This document shows positions 10,186 to 22,276 of a stretch of 64,000 nt of DNA, piece by piece. The stretch comes from Albugo candida (taxonomy: Eukaryota; Oomycota; Peronosporomycetes; Albuginales; Albuginaceae), in assembly GCA_905220665.1 (NCBI GenBank), contig CAJNAR010000033.1, forward strand, positions 1-64,000. Direction: 5' to 3'. A program made the position numbers and the translations under genes. Within the stretch, counting starts at the first letter, position 1, and the number at the start of each line of letters is the position of its first letter. The notes under the pieces are model-generated. The model made no database searches, was not told the origin of the DNA, and saw nothing but the letters and a program-made list of their open reading frames with translations.

Positions 10186-13100
10186 GGGCTCCTCGATTAT
10201 TTCAACGTGGAACAATGTCTCAGCACTCACAGTGAATGTTAATGGAATTCATAAAAATGGTCATCTTTTTATCGACCACATCCTATCACAGCACTCCATT
10301 TGTTGTGTTCAAGAAACCAAGTTTCACGATCGCAACCAACTGGACTCATTTCAGTTTTTATTATCCTCAAAAATGCAACACAAAATGTTTGTCAATGACC
10401 ACAACAGTGCTTTTCTCCATCCGACTCAAAACCGCAGTGGCGGCGTCATGAGAATCCTTCGTTCAGACTTTCCCGGTTACTCAACAGCTGAAGAGCTCAC
10501 CGAACGAAACATTCGAAATCGTTATTTGGTTCTGCGTCTATCATTGACGATGCACCGGTGTATATTCACAATGTATATGCACCGGTCAAGGCCGAGAAAC
10601 GAGTGGGTTTTTATGAGTTATTGCTTTCCAACACTTTCGAATCGACCGCAACACATATCGTATTTGGTGATTTCAACACACCACTCGATCCAGCTATCGA
10701 TGCTTCGAGTAGAACAGTTCGACACGAACCAAGTCGATTAGCGTGTTTGGAATGGCTTTCATAGTTGGGTGTGGTAGACGCTTGGCGAATCCAACATTTG
10801 ACTGAAAAAGTATTTACAGGACCATTACCGCGCAAGAATCGACTTGATTACATCTGCATGTCGGAAGAGCTATTCAATATGGTGTACAGAACCTCTGATT
10901 AGTATTTTCGTCCACGACATGCGGGAGATCATCTGGCACAAAAAGTAACTTTTGCAAATTTAACTCAATCTCCGGGTCGAGGGTATTGGAAATGTTCATT
11001 ACGACTATTTGAATATCCTAAAGTTGTCCAAGCAATCAAATTGGAAGCGATTTAAGTGCTCGAGCAGTTACGGACAACTTCGAATCCCGGTAAAATGTGG
11101 GAAAGTTGGAAGACGAAAATCATGAAACAGCTTCCACGCATTGAACAAAAGGTTGCAAAAGATAGCCGACGTGATGTTGAGTCTAGTCAGCGTGTTTTGG
11201 AAGTCGCAGCAGCTCGATATCGCATCCAAGACACCAATGAGTCACGGTATTTTTACGAATCGAGTCTCCAACAATTTAGAATTTCAGTCGAAAACAACGC
11301 GAAATACAACCAAGATACAAGTTTCGACCATCACGTGAAGCATATGGAGAACTCTTCCAAGCATTTTTGTCTCCCTCCGATAGTTCTTGTCGTCGCGTGC
11401 CGATCGAAAATGTTACAAAAAAATGTGGCACCGTGACATCGAACCCGAGGGAGATTATTGAAGAATTCAGAGATCATTGGGGTGGTGTCATGGGCTCTCT
11501 TTATAGCTCAGAGACCGACTCAAATGTTCCAAGTGCAAGAAAGCAAAAAAAGTTACTCGAATCGATTCAAGTTTCCCTTGCCTCAGCAGAGCAAGACCGT
11601 CTCTCCACTCGGTTAAGTACGACCGAGATGGCGGAAGCGATCAAGCACATGCGGAGTAGTTCTTCTACAGGTATGGATGGACTACCAGCTGCATTTTGTC
11701 AGCTTGATCCGGAAACGTTTGGAGAGTGTCTGAAGATCGTGTTCGAATATCAGCTGGAAAGAGGAATTTTACTCCGATCACAACGTCACTCGGCAATCAC
11801 ACTTTTTGACAAAAAAGGATCACGAGGTGATCCTGGAAACTATCGACCGATCGCACTGCTTAGCGTCGATGTGAAAGTACTTTCAAAAGTGCTGGCGTAT
11901 CGATTGCAACGTTTTTTGCCAAAATTGATCCATCAAGATCAAAAAGCATTCGTGCGAGGAAGGTCAATGCATCACCATATTCGACATCTGACCGACATTC
12001 AAGACTTGGTCACTCATCGTGGGAAGGAAGCTTATGCGACTTTTCTCGACTTTGAGAAAGCTTATGATCGAGTCAATTGGACGTACATGTTTCGCGTTTT
12101 GGAAAAAATGGGTGTTGGAAAAAGTTTCATCGACTGGGTTCGTCTTTTGTAGAATAACACAAAGGCGCAGTTGATGATTGATGGAAATATCACACCGTCC
12201 ATTACACCACAACGTGGAGTCAAACAAGGTGATCCTCTCTCAGCATTACTTTTTCTGATGACGATCGAATCTTTGGGAAATTTACTTCGACAACATGAAG
12301 AACATGGCATTTGGATCAATGGCACGACGGTCGCAAATGGATTATTTTTTGCGGACGATTCGACATTGCTTTCAGAAACACCAAATGGTGTTTTGACGCA
12401 ACTCGAACTCGTCCAAGTCTATTGCGATGGATCGGGTGCGAAACTCAACTTGAGTAAATCATCTTTGCTCTCGTTGAATCGGACCAAGCCATGTCCAAGC
12501 ATTCCCAATTTGACCATAATGGGTCCGGAGGATTCGTTCAAGTATTTGGGTATTCCGTTCGGCCAGAAACCAACTCACTCGATGATTATTTCAACTCTCG
12601 ACAAGCGTTTTTACGATGGGTTTGGTGTATGGTTTCGACGAGCAAGAACTGTTCGTGGTCGACTACTCCTTGCGCAGACGATGATTTTATCACGTTTGTG
12701 GCATTACACGATGCACGTGGACATACCAGCAGTGACTATTCGACAGTGGCAATCGATGTTTAATCGATTTGTGCTTGGTCGGAAACACAAAAAAGATTCA
12801 AAATATGTTCACCTACTCAGCAAAGAGTTTTTATATCTTCGCCGACAAGATGGTGGAATCAAGTTCCTTTTTTGGTGGGACGATTAAAGCTACAACGTAT
12901 TCAATTCCTTCAGCAGTTCGCATCCGATGCGTCGACAGTTATTCCTGCGAATTGGACAACTGCCTCGACGGAATTATTACAACTTATCCAACCTTCATTT
13001 GGACCACACAAGCCGATGGATATATTCACCATCGCACCAAATCGACATGGGAAAATGGTTCAATGGGAGAGCATATCGTCATGGTGGAAACAAGCATTTA

Positions 13101-14345
13101 GAATGTGGCATCAAATGGATTGGAGTATTACAACTTCAGATTTAAATGTTTCACAACGCCGTCAGTACTACATGGAACAACCGATGTGGTTTCACTGCGA
13201 CCAAAAGTTACATTACGAAGCTGCTACTCGCAATCCGAGTACGCAAAACGTTTGGTACAATCTTTGCATGGTGGATGAACCCCATCGAACATTTCGAAAA
13301 ACGTTTGCTACACTTTTCGACGTTCGAAGTTTGCAAGACTTTTTTCGTGAAAGCGACACATGGCCAACGAAGGCAGATTTTGTCGACATGTATTACAACG
13401 ACGAAGAGCTGAGCACATCGGATATGGCTGAAGAAAAGTTGCTGAGTCGACTTTACAATGAAGTCACTCAGATTCTCCAGCGTATCCACTCGACGTTTGG
13501 TCTCATCACTTGGATTACACCAACCACAAGTGACAGATCATTTTATGTGGGAGTAAAAAGTACGGAAAGGAAATATTATTTTCCATCTGTTTCACGCTCA
13601 CAACTCTCACGAATCGTCTGGAAACCTCCCGAACCAACCAAGAGTCATCCGATGTCGACACATTGGCATCACGGGAGAGATCGGACGCACTGGATTCAGA
13701 ACGAGTTCGAACTTTTATGGCTACATCACGGCATCGTCGAAAACGTGTATTACCAATTTCGAGGATTTACAGTTTCGTCTAGCCTTCCGAATGCTGCCAG
13801 TTCGATCTCGTTTCTGGTTCTTAAAGGATATTCAGCCCGACATTATATTGTGCACGCAGCCTTCGTGTGGGGCAGTGGAATCCGATCAACATCTCTTCGA
13901 TCACACGGCACAATTATGGAAAGGGTTACTCCCTAGTTGGGATCCGTTTTTCTCCTCTCGACCACGTTGGACGCATATTGCATGTGCAATCGTACCAACA
14001 CTACGGTCGGATTGGAAAGATTATCAGCAATTTATATCGGATGTATGGCTAGCATTGCAAGCGGTGACACTGCACTTCGTCTGGACAGATCCGAATCGTC
14101 GTTTGTTCGATCGGCGATCAGCAACTCCGACAGTTCCAGCACTTTCCGTGATCTACACCATGTTGAGTGCGCACGTTCGGCACTTTCGAAGACAGTGTTA
14201 CGACCAAGAGGAACGCATTCGGCTTGCAAACGTGCTGGATCAACTCGCAACGCAAGGATCATTTGGTGGATTTTTCAGAAGCCGAAGATCATTGCTGCGG
14301 GTACGGCACAGACAAGTCAAAATGCAAGTGCAACTCAGATCCTAG
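10157..14345 (+). pseudogene. LINE ORF2: endonuclease and reverse transcriptase, broken
   Basis: AP-endonuclease motifs are visible in order: LTVNVNGI, CCVQETKF, then after a frame change VFGDFNTPLDP and AGDHLA near 10,925. Reverse transcriptase motifs follow: NYRPIALLSVDVKVLSKVLA, FLDFEKAYDRVNW with the first catalytic Asp, a TAG at 12,150, then GVKQGDPLSALLFL, the active-site FADD (in NGLFFADDSTLL, about 12,340) and YLGIPFG. A further segment to 14,345 ends with a Cys/His cluster of the kind found at LINE ORF2 C-termini (CTQPSCGAVESDQHLFDH). At least four frame changes or stops make it a pseudogene, although the RT catalytic residues remain. Confidence 0.85.
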
Positions 14346-14759
14346 TCCTAGTTGGCTGGTTATGCTCACCGTAGTGTGGCGCACACCTATTTTCAAACCA
14401 CGGTACTTTTGGACCATTTTTTACAACTTTACATCTATTTCAACTTTACAGCATTTACAAGCTGGACACAGTCTCGTATTAAGGGTGCTGAGGCTACTAC
14501 GATACGACATTATCAACGAGAAGACATATTATCATCTCTCACAGGTATTTCACGAAAGGTTTTTTATATGTATATATGTTATTTAAGATAGCCTAGGCAA
14601 CTAGAGAAGTCAGTTAGTCTAATTCTAGAAATATAGACACCTTCAACTGAGCATCAACCAGTTCATTTTTGGAACGGAATCATATTAAATCGTTCGCGTA
14701 TACGTTAAAGACCCAGATTTCAATCAAACTGAAGGAAACTGCTCAATTTATCAGGATGT

Positions 14760-15355
14760 GGCATCCAGCTTCGATTCCAAGAATGACTGGATCCGACATT
14801 ATGTGTTATTGTAGAACGAAAAGCGGTGACGATTAAGCTCTACATGCTGCAATGTAGCAGTCTAAGTGACTGAATTTCTGAGGAATGAAAGTGATCAAAT
14901 GTACTCGAAGATAATGCATGAGACGGTTCCTTTAGTGTCATATTAACCAACCAATTGCTTCGTAATGCTCTCTGTATAGAAAATCTACAACTGGATCCTG
15001 GATTGGTAATGTGATTGCTCTGGACGGGCTTGGTGGAAATGCGATTCTAACAACTCATTTTCAAGAGTCAACGAGCATGACATATTTCTCAATTAGTAAA
15101 TTTGCAGGTGATCTCTCGGTCGGACGAATACTTCCGATAGCAGCAAAATGTTTTTTGGAGTACAAAGATGATATCGAGTATATGACAAGTGATGTCATTT
15201 CTGCGGCCTGTCAAGAGCAAGATCGCATCTGAGAATATCACCTTGGATTGCCGCATGCGTTTTTATTGCCGCGAGTTTTAATCTGGATTCCTCACCTTCT
15301 GCTTGAAAAGCAACGCTCTTTTGAAACAAATCATAATCCCTCAATCACGCCTCAG
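14760..15355 (+). pseudogene. Pepsin-like aspartic protease remnant, N-lobe
   Basis: At 14,768 a frame gives SFDSKNDWIRHYV, in the place of the first catalytic 'FDTGSSDLWV' motif; Asp is kept but Thr-Gly is replaced. From an AG at 14,980 a second frame gives TGSWIGNVIALDGLGGNA, then FQESTSM and FAGDLSVGRILP, matching the A1 order 'TGS..G....D.....F...S......F.GILGLG'. The frame passes a TGA at 15,230-15,232 and stays open to 15,355. A minus-strand remnant at 30 kb has the same altered motif (FDPKFPDSDWIMIP), so the change may predate the duplication. Confidence 0.45.
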
Positions 15356-16513
15356 TAATGCCCGCAATCAATATACCGCAATGTATTCTGAATACGAAGA
15401 TTCGTCGTGTTCGATCGACGGTGAAATGAGAAAAGCGAGTTTATACACAACATATTGGTCTCTTAAAGTGGAGTGAGTGCTAAAAGATGTCAAGGATCAG
15501 ATCAGAAACTATGATGATTTATTTACTTTCGACACAGAACATATGTACACCACTACATCTCGAAGTTGGAGTCATATTGCTTTACGCATCCACTAATCGT
15601 TTTAAGTGAGCTATCCGGGTCACGATAAGCGGAAAGTACTGTTAGAAAATAACATTTTTAACTAAAAGCTTTTTTTGGTTCGTTTAATGGTACAACGGGA
15701 ATGCAAGTTCGTCTGTAATCGTCGTCATAGACTGATGCCTGCAGGTAAAAAACAAAAGAATTCCTAAAAGCATATATTAAATTGTTCAATTAGCTAGGCG
15801 ACTTTGAAATCGAAATGTGTCCACTTCGATGTCCATGCTACCATCAGACACCATTTAACTGATCATATACTTTGTGCTCCAATTGTAGCGTATACACCCA
15901 TTAAAGACCACTGCAACTGGAGCGCCCTATATCCCGACCTTGCTGTTTACTCTAGTATGCCTTTAATGGTGTAATGCAATGGAATTTTTATCTCACACTT
16001 TACCCCACTAGACTCGGTAGAAAGAAGCATCCTTTCATTGTTCATGACCCGAGCGTATGCGACGGCTGCCATTCCCCTGCGAGGTAAGAAGTACCTAAAC
16101 TAACAGCAACCTAAACAGATTGGTGCTGTCCATGTCCATGTAGCATGAGATTTAAATAACGTGTTGGTGAGGCTCTATATTTACATCCTGAAGTTTGGCT
16201 ATATGCATTGCGCGTTACCTTCATATTATCTTGTGGTCTAACGAACTATATCATTCTGGTACCAGCGTTTGTTCTACTGGACTCAAAATACGGCAGCGCC
16301 GTCCCGTAATGGTGAAGGATCAGAAAAGGTGGAACGCATTCTTTTCCACTGTACAAGATACAGCTTGCTTGACACCGGAGAGTGCTTTTACCTTTACGTT
16401 ATGCAAGCTACATCGGGTACTTCCTAAAGTCTTCAACGTTTAGTGCAATGGCATCCCTTCTAGACATCGAGTGTTCTGTTATTGCATTCGGATGATGATG
16501 CACCGAATGTATA
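15356..16513. other. Intergenic, weak coding-like remnants
   Basis: A frame at 16,195-16,443 (82 codons) and an exon-like piece ending in the donor GAG|GTAAGA at about 16,080 (contains HDPSVCDGCHSPA) lie between the two protease lobes and may be decayed exons of the same locus. No family was recognised for either. Confidence 0.4.
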
Positions 16514-16699
16514 TTGTCATACAACAACTTGCATGATGTCCTTGACGCGCAAACACGGCGCATCAGTTACAAGACATTTGCAACAATCTTCCGAACGGAA
16601 TACCCCGGGTTCAACGATGCCTCTAACCGTGCATATTACCGTGTATTGTTCCCGACTGTGCATCATGTTTTTTGTCAGCGTCTTTATCACATAACCTGA
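16514..16699 (+). pseudogene. Possible pepsin-like protease C-lobe remnant
   Basis: The 61-codon frame contains HDVLDAQTRRISYKTFATIF, which lines up with the second catalytic motif of A1 proteases ('.VLDTGTS...LP...F..I') with DTG replaced by DAQ. It follows the N-lobe remnant at 14.8 kb on the same strand, as expected for one gene of about 2 kb including introns. The similarity is short and has been read by eye. An alternative is an unrelated remnant. Confidence 0.3.
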
Positions 16700-17637
16700 T
16701 AGCTTTGAGCTGACAGCTTCCTGTGTGGGGCCTGATAAAAAGTCATTGGAATGGACAAAAGTTTGCTGGATGCATTATCGATCATTACGACCAGTAGGAG
16801 GGTTGTAAGTGGGATAGATGTCGTCATCGGTCTGACCATTGTAAACTGATGCATCTACCTTGTCATTTGTATTCCAGTCGCTGAGAGTGGCGCTAACCGA
16901 ACTTAATGAATGGCGTAATCGTGCAATTTAGTATTATTGTGAAACCTTTCGATCTGAATTACCGCACACTGACGACATACGTTTCGCCTCCGAATTATGA
17001 CTCTGAACTTTTCATTTCGCATTTTTACTAGGAAGCTGCGCTGTGATCACGAAATGAAAAAAAGACGTGACTAGTGGTAGCCTTCACGTTCGAAAATGTT
17101 TATGGTATTCTATACGTATCATTGTGAGAAAGAAGTTTAGGTGTGCTACTAGAGACAAAACGAGAGGATGTAGATCTGATCAATGCTAAGCGTCGTATAG
17201 GAAAAAAGATCAGCATCTTTTTGACTTTGCCATTGTCAAAATATGATTGATTTGTACGCGCTATTTGGATGGGTTTCTTAACGACTTGGGTTGGAGAGTA
17301 GGAAGCTTCATGCAGCTGGTTTGCATAGAAGCGTTGCACTTTTTGAGTTTTTTGAGGCATTCATGGCGCATTTACCCGCTGTATGAAAATGAGAAGCAAG
17401 AGACGTGGCAACAACCGCTGTTAGATATCCGACAGCGAAGGAATTGATCATGTCAGCAAGCAATACCACCCATAAATCAATTGTTGACCGCATTCTGTTG
17501 GCAGGTGAGCGAAGATGCGGTGGTCCAGGAAAATTACCAAAACTGAGGTTTTATTTTTAGAAAATTAAAATCCTAACCAATCGTTTAAACTAAGTTTCAA
17601 GTGCGACTAGAAACCTAAAACACATTGTTAAGTTCTT
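16700..17637. other. Intergenic, nothing recognised
   Basis: Short frames on both strands (17,100-17,500) carry no recognised motif. The stretch ends where the inverted LINE copy begins. Confidence 0.5.
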
Positions 17638-20600
17638 TCAACAGTAAATCCCTCCATAATGGTGACGTGTGATCGCACTCTAGAAAGAGATGTTTGTTGG
17701 ATTCCACTGCGCCACACGAAGGTTGCGTGCACAATATAATGTCGGGCTGGATTTATTTTAAACCCGAAACGAGGTCGTACTGGTAACATCGGAAAGGCCC
17801 GACGAAACTGTAAATCTTCGAAAATCGGTAAGACACGTTTCCCAAGATGCCATCATGGGGCCATAAATATTCCAACTCGTTCTGAATCCATTGCGTCCGA
17901 TCTTTTCGTGATGACCAATGTGTTAACATCAGATGAATCTTGGTTGCTTCGGGAGGTTTCCAGACGATGTGAAATAGATGGAGAAAAATGCTTCCTCTCC
18001 TTTCTTTGTGTTACTAGAGAAAACGGTCTGCTACTTGTGTTTGATTGGATCCAAGTGATGAGATCAATCGCCGAGTGGATACGCTGTAGTATCTGAGTGA
18101 CTACATTGTAAAGTTGACATAATAACTCTTCTTCAGCCATATCCGATGTATTTATCTCTTCGTCGTTGTAATATATGTCGACGAAATCTTCCGTCGTTGG
18201 CCATGTGTCGCTTTCTCGAAAGAAGTCTTGCAGACCTCTAGTGTCGAAAAGTGTAGCAAAGGTTTTTATAAATGTGCGACGTGGTTCGTCTACCATGCCA
18301 AGATTGTACCAAACGCTTTGCGTACTCGGATTACGAGTAGCAGATTCGTAATTTCTGGTCGCGCTGGAACCACATCGGTTATTCCATGTAGTACCGACGG
18401 CGTTGCAGATTTGTAATTTCTGGTCGCGTTGGAACCACATTGGTTATTCCATGTAGTACCGACGACGTTGCAGATATTTCAGATCTGCAATCATAATGCT
18501 CCAATCCGTCTGATGTTACATTTCAGATGCGTGTTTCCAACATGAGGACGTTCCTTTCCATTGTACTATTTTTCCATGTCTATGTGGTGCGAAAGTGAAT
18601 ATGTCCAAAGGCTTTTGTGCTCCAAAGAAAGGCTGGATAAGTCGTAATGGTTCCTTCGAAGCAATTGTATCATTCGCGGAATATTTGTCGACGAATCGGA
18701 GGCGAACTGCTGGAGGAATTGAATACGCTGTACCTTCAGTCGTCCCACCAAACAGGAGCTTGTAGTTTACAATCTTGGCGGCAAAGATAAATAAATACTT
18801 TTTGCTGAAAAGTTGAATGTGTTTTGAATCTGTTTTGTGTTTCCGACCAAGCACAAATCGATTTAGCATCGATTGCCGCTATCGAATAGTCTCTCCTGGT
18901 ATGTCCAGGTGCATCGTGCAATACCACAGATGTAATAAAATCATCGAATTCGCAAGCAGTAGTCAATTCGTGCTCGTGAGATAGACGTAGCCCATCATTG
19001 AAACGCTTATCGATAGTTGAAATAACCATTGAATGAGCCAGTTCTGGCCGAACGGAATACCCAAATCCTACCAAAATTCCGGACCCATTGTGGTCAAATT
19101 GGGAATATGGGGTACGGCATGTTCCGATTCATCGAGAGCAAGGCTGATTTGCTCAAGTTGCGTTTAACACCAGATACATCTCAGTAGACTTAGTTGCGTC
19201 AAATTATCGTTTCGTGTCTCTGAATGCAACGTCGAATCTTCCACAAAAAGAATCCACTAGCGACTGTCGTGCCATTACTACAAATGCCATTTTTCTCATG
19301 TTGACGAAGTAGATTTAATACGAGGTCGGTAATGCTGAAAGAGGATCGCTTTGTCATGTCACATTGTGTTTTAATGAAGGGTGCGATGAAACGGGCCTTC
19401 GTGTTGGTACAAAAGACGAATGCAATCGATAGACTTTTTCAACGCTAATTTTTTCCAAAACGTGAAACCTGTAAGTCCAATTGACGCCATCATAAGTTTT
19501 ATCTATTTCGAGAATAGTCTCATATTCTTCCTCCCCACGATGAGGAGCCAAGTCTTGTATGTCGTTGAGATGTCGAATGTGGTGATGCATCGACCGTCCC
19601 CGCACAAATGCATCTCGATCTAGATTGCTCAATCTGGCAAAACCCCCTGCAACTGATACATCGATACCTTTCCAAGACTTTTCTATCGACGAAAAGTGGG
19701 GCGATCGGTCGAATACGATATTCGACCACGATCTTCAGACACTCGACAAATGTTTCCGAAGCAATCTAATAACATGCAGCTGGTGGTCCATTGATACCTG
19801 GAGTAGAACTACTCCGCATATGCTTGATCGCTTTCGCCGTCTCGGTCGTACTTCAGCGAGTTGAGAGACGGTCTTGCTCTTCTGACGCAAGAGAAAGTTG
19901 ACTCGAATCCATTAGCATTTTTTGATTTCTTTCGCATGGATTAGCTGAGTCGGTGTCGAAGATATTGAGAGAGTCCATGACAACACCGCAAGGATCTCCA
20001 AATTCGTCAATAATTTCCTCGGAATTCGATGTCACGGTACCACATATTTTGGTTGCATTTTCGATCGCAAACGACGACACGAACTATCCGTGGGGCGAGA
20101 AAATGCCTGTAGGATTTACCCATATGCTTCACGCGATGATCGAAGCTCTCATCTTGGTTGTATTTGGCATCTTTTTCGACCGAAAAACTGAATTGTTCGA
20201 GACTCGATCTGTAAAAATGCCGTGACTGATCGGTGTCTTGCGATATCGAGATCTTGCGACTTACAAAACACGCTGGATAGACTCAACATCACGTCGAACA
20301 ATTTGTATAATGTTTTTCTCGATTCTGGAATCTGTTTCTTGATTTCGTCTTCCAACTTTCCGACATTATCCGCCATTTGAACGTGTCCACAATATTCCAA
20401 GCACCAAATTGACTTCCAATTTGATTGCTTCGACAACTTGAGGATATTCATATAGTAGTAATAAAAATTTCCAATATCCTCACCACGGAGATTGGGTCGG
20501 ATTTGCAAAAGTTACTTTCTGTGCCAGATGATCTCCCGCATGTCGTGGACGGAAATATTTAGAGATCTTGTATATGATATTGAATAGCCCTTCCGACATG

Positions 20601-20785
20601 CATAGGTAATCTAGTCGATTCTCGCGCGGTAGTGGTCCTGTAAATACTTTTTCAGTAGGATGTTGGATTAGCCGAGCGTCTACCACATCCACCTGCGAAA
20701 GCCACTAGAAACATGCTGATCGACTTGATTCGTGTCGAATTGTTATTGTTCCACCAGAAGTATCCATAGCTGGATCGAGTAGTAT
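17638..20785 (-). mobile_element. Second LINE copy, truncated and diverged
   Basis: The minus strand matches the first LINE from about 10,680 to 13,940, for example RMIQLLRRNH and TWPTTEDFVDIYYNDEEINT against TWPTKADFVDMYYNDEELST. It therefore lacks ORF1, most of the endonuclease, and the 3' end, and contains many stops and frame changes. The recognisable LINE match at the 5' side ends within a few bases of the gypsy LTR start (TGTA at 20,786-20,789). LINE sequence does not obviously resume on the far side of the gypsy element at 27,064, so either the copy was 5'-truncated there or the remainder has diverged or been lost. Protein identity to copy 1 is visibly well below 100%. Confidence 0.8.
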
Positions 20786-20789
20786 TGTA

Positions 20790-22139
20790 CAGTACCCTCC
20801 GGAAAAGGTTGTCCGCCCCCAAAGTCTTACCGCTTTATGAATCAAACACTTTGACTTCCGAAGCATGTTACACACACCTGATGAGTGATCTTCCCATAAA
20901 ATCTGGTACAAAACTCTTACAGTATATAACGCTGCAATCCTTCAGAATTTTTTTTCCGAATGATGATTTTATGATGATAATAACTTGAATAGAGAAAATA
21001 CATGCTACCAACGAGTAGAACCCCCTTTTGCTTCAATTACTGATTTGATCCTCTCTGGCATGAGTTAAAAAGATGCTGTAGCCACTCTGGATCAATAGCA
21101 GACCACGTCTGTTTAATTGGAGCCATCGTTCTTCGCTGTTTTTGGCTTTGGGGAGCTTTTGAATGCCTGCTTTCATCTTTGCCCATACATTCTTAATGGG
21201 ATTGAGATCAGGAGAGTTTGCAGGCCATTCTAGCTTTCCAACGCTGCACTCGTCACTCCATTTTTCGGGCGCTTTGCGCGATGGATAGGCGCACCATCTT
21301 TCATGAGTATGACACTTCCAGCATTGACAAGGCCTTCTCAGAAGCCAGTCAACTCACCATCGTACACTTGTGCGACAAAGTTAGCTGCTGTTCGACGATA
21401 TGGTGCCATACGCACAAGCTGGCTTTTCTTGCTATCCTGAAAGGCACCCCAGACCATTACTAAAGAACGCCTTGACTTGTAAGAAGGTACCAGATATTCT
21501 GATTGTTACCTCCCATTGGTAGATCTCCGGACCAGAGGTCGGCGAAAATTCTTCATAATTTTAAAGCTGGCCTCATCAGTCCAGCAAATTGATTTCCAGA
21601 ACTCCAAGGTGGAATTCTGGTATCTTTTTGCGAAGTCCAGCCTCTTAGCAGTGTGTGGCTTGTTTAAAATAGGGCTTTTTTACCCTTAGACGAGCAAAGA
21701 GACCAGCGGCATGTAAAGTCTCTCTCACTGCAGTCTAAACAGCTTTTATTAGTCATGTTCATGGTAATTTCGGCCGGAGTTGAACGTCTTGCACCCTTGG
21801 TGCTGCGTACAACAGTTTTTACATCCTTCCTGGGGTTTTTTTGGCCTTCCAGGGCTTTTCTTTGGCATAACTGTGTTTTCTTTATTCCACCCCTCCATGA
21901 TGCGTCGCACCTGTCGCTCATGTGTGTTGAACTTGCAGGCAATTTCTCAAACTTTGGTACTAGCCTACTCCATTCCAACAATGCGCAAACGTTCCTCGGC
22001 TGTCAAAGTTTGTTTTTGTGCAGTTTCAGCCATATTTTATAACTTTTGGGGCCGCGGCAGTGTTTTGTTCAAGCGCAAGCTTGCGGCTGTGATCGAAAAA
22101 TTAAAAAAAAAGCGGACAATCTTTTCCGGAGGGTACCTG
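20790..22139 (-). mobile_element. Tc1/mariner-like DNA transposon
   Basis: The terminal inverted repeats are about 28 bp: the left end starts CAGTACCCTCCGGAAAAGG and the right end, reverse-complemented, CAGGTACCCTCCGGAAAAG. Each is bordered by TA (20,788-20,789 and 22,140-22,141), the target duplication of this superfamily. The 1,350-bp length is normal. The minus strand encodes a broken transposase. Removing the element joins the left flank ...GTATTG to TA and CTGTCC..., which rebuilds a TGTACTG start matching the opposite gypsy LTR at 26,930, so the transposon inserted at positions 3-4 of that LTR. Confidence 0.85.
21190..22033 (-). pseudogene. Tc1/mariner transposase, frame-disrupted
   Basis: The start codon at 22,033 opens with AETAQKQTLTAEERLRIVG, then helix-turn-helix-like sequence (FNTHERQVRRIMEG) and the linker motif GRPKK. 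An in-frame stop lies near 21,960 and the frame shifts near 21,830, after which VRSTKGARRSTPAEI continues in another frame. Near 21,210 the minus strand reads WPANSPDLNPIKNVWAKMK, the conserved block around the second catalytic Asp of the DDE/D domain (normally SPDLNPIE..W). The element cannot make a full transposase. Confidence 0.75.
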
Positions 22140-22276
22140 TACTGTCCGAGCGGGTAAAAACGAGAGTGAGGTCATTCAAGTGCTTAGTTTACAGCAATGT
22201 GCTAATTGAAGCCTACTGAATCCTTTACTTGATTCTTTGCCTGATTTTCAAGATGACGTGATCGCTTGCGTAAACA
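22138..22276 (-). repeat. Left (3') LTR of the decayed gypsy element
   Basis: 139 bp, alignable over its whole length with 26,930-27,063. Both start TGTACTG and end GCGTAAACA on the plus strand, so on the element strand they run TGTTTACGC...CAGTACA. Similarity is moderate, indicating age. The chromodomain-like reading frame extends into this LTR. Confidence 0.5.

Larger units (their letters stand above)
7591..14360 (+). mobile_element. LINE (non-LTR retrotransposon), near full length, degenerate
   Basis: An ORF1-like gene is followed by an ORF2 with an AP-endonuclease, a reverse transcriptase and a C-terminal Cys/His segment, the order of L1-type LINEs. Internal stops and frame changes show it is inactive. 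The left end is placed at the SINE boundary and the right end just after the last coding frame (14,345); neither is confirmed by a target duplication or poly(A) tail. A shorter inverted copy lies at 17.6-20.8 kb. The region 14,360-14,590 keeps open frames and may be its 3' UTR. Confidence 0.85.

Noticed and set aside
16370..16412. LLDTGECFYLYV as a first catalytic motif of an aspartic protease
   Set aside because: It is followed by a stop within a few codons and lies downstream of the N-lobe remnant with no matching flanks; probably chance.
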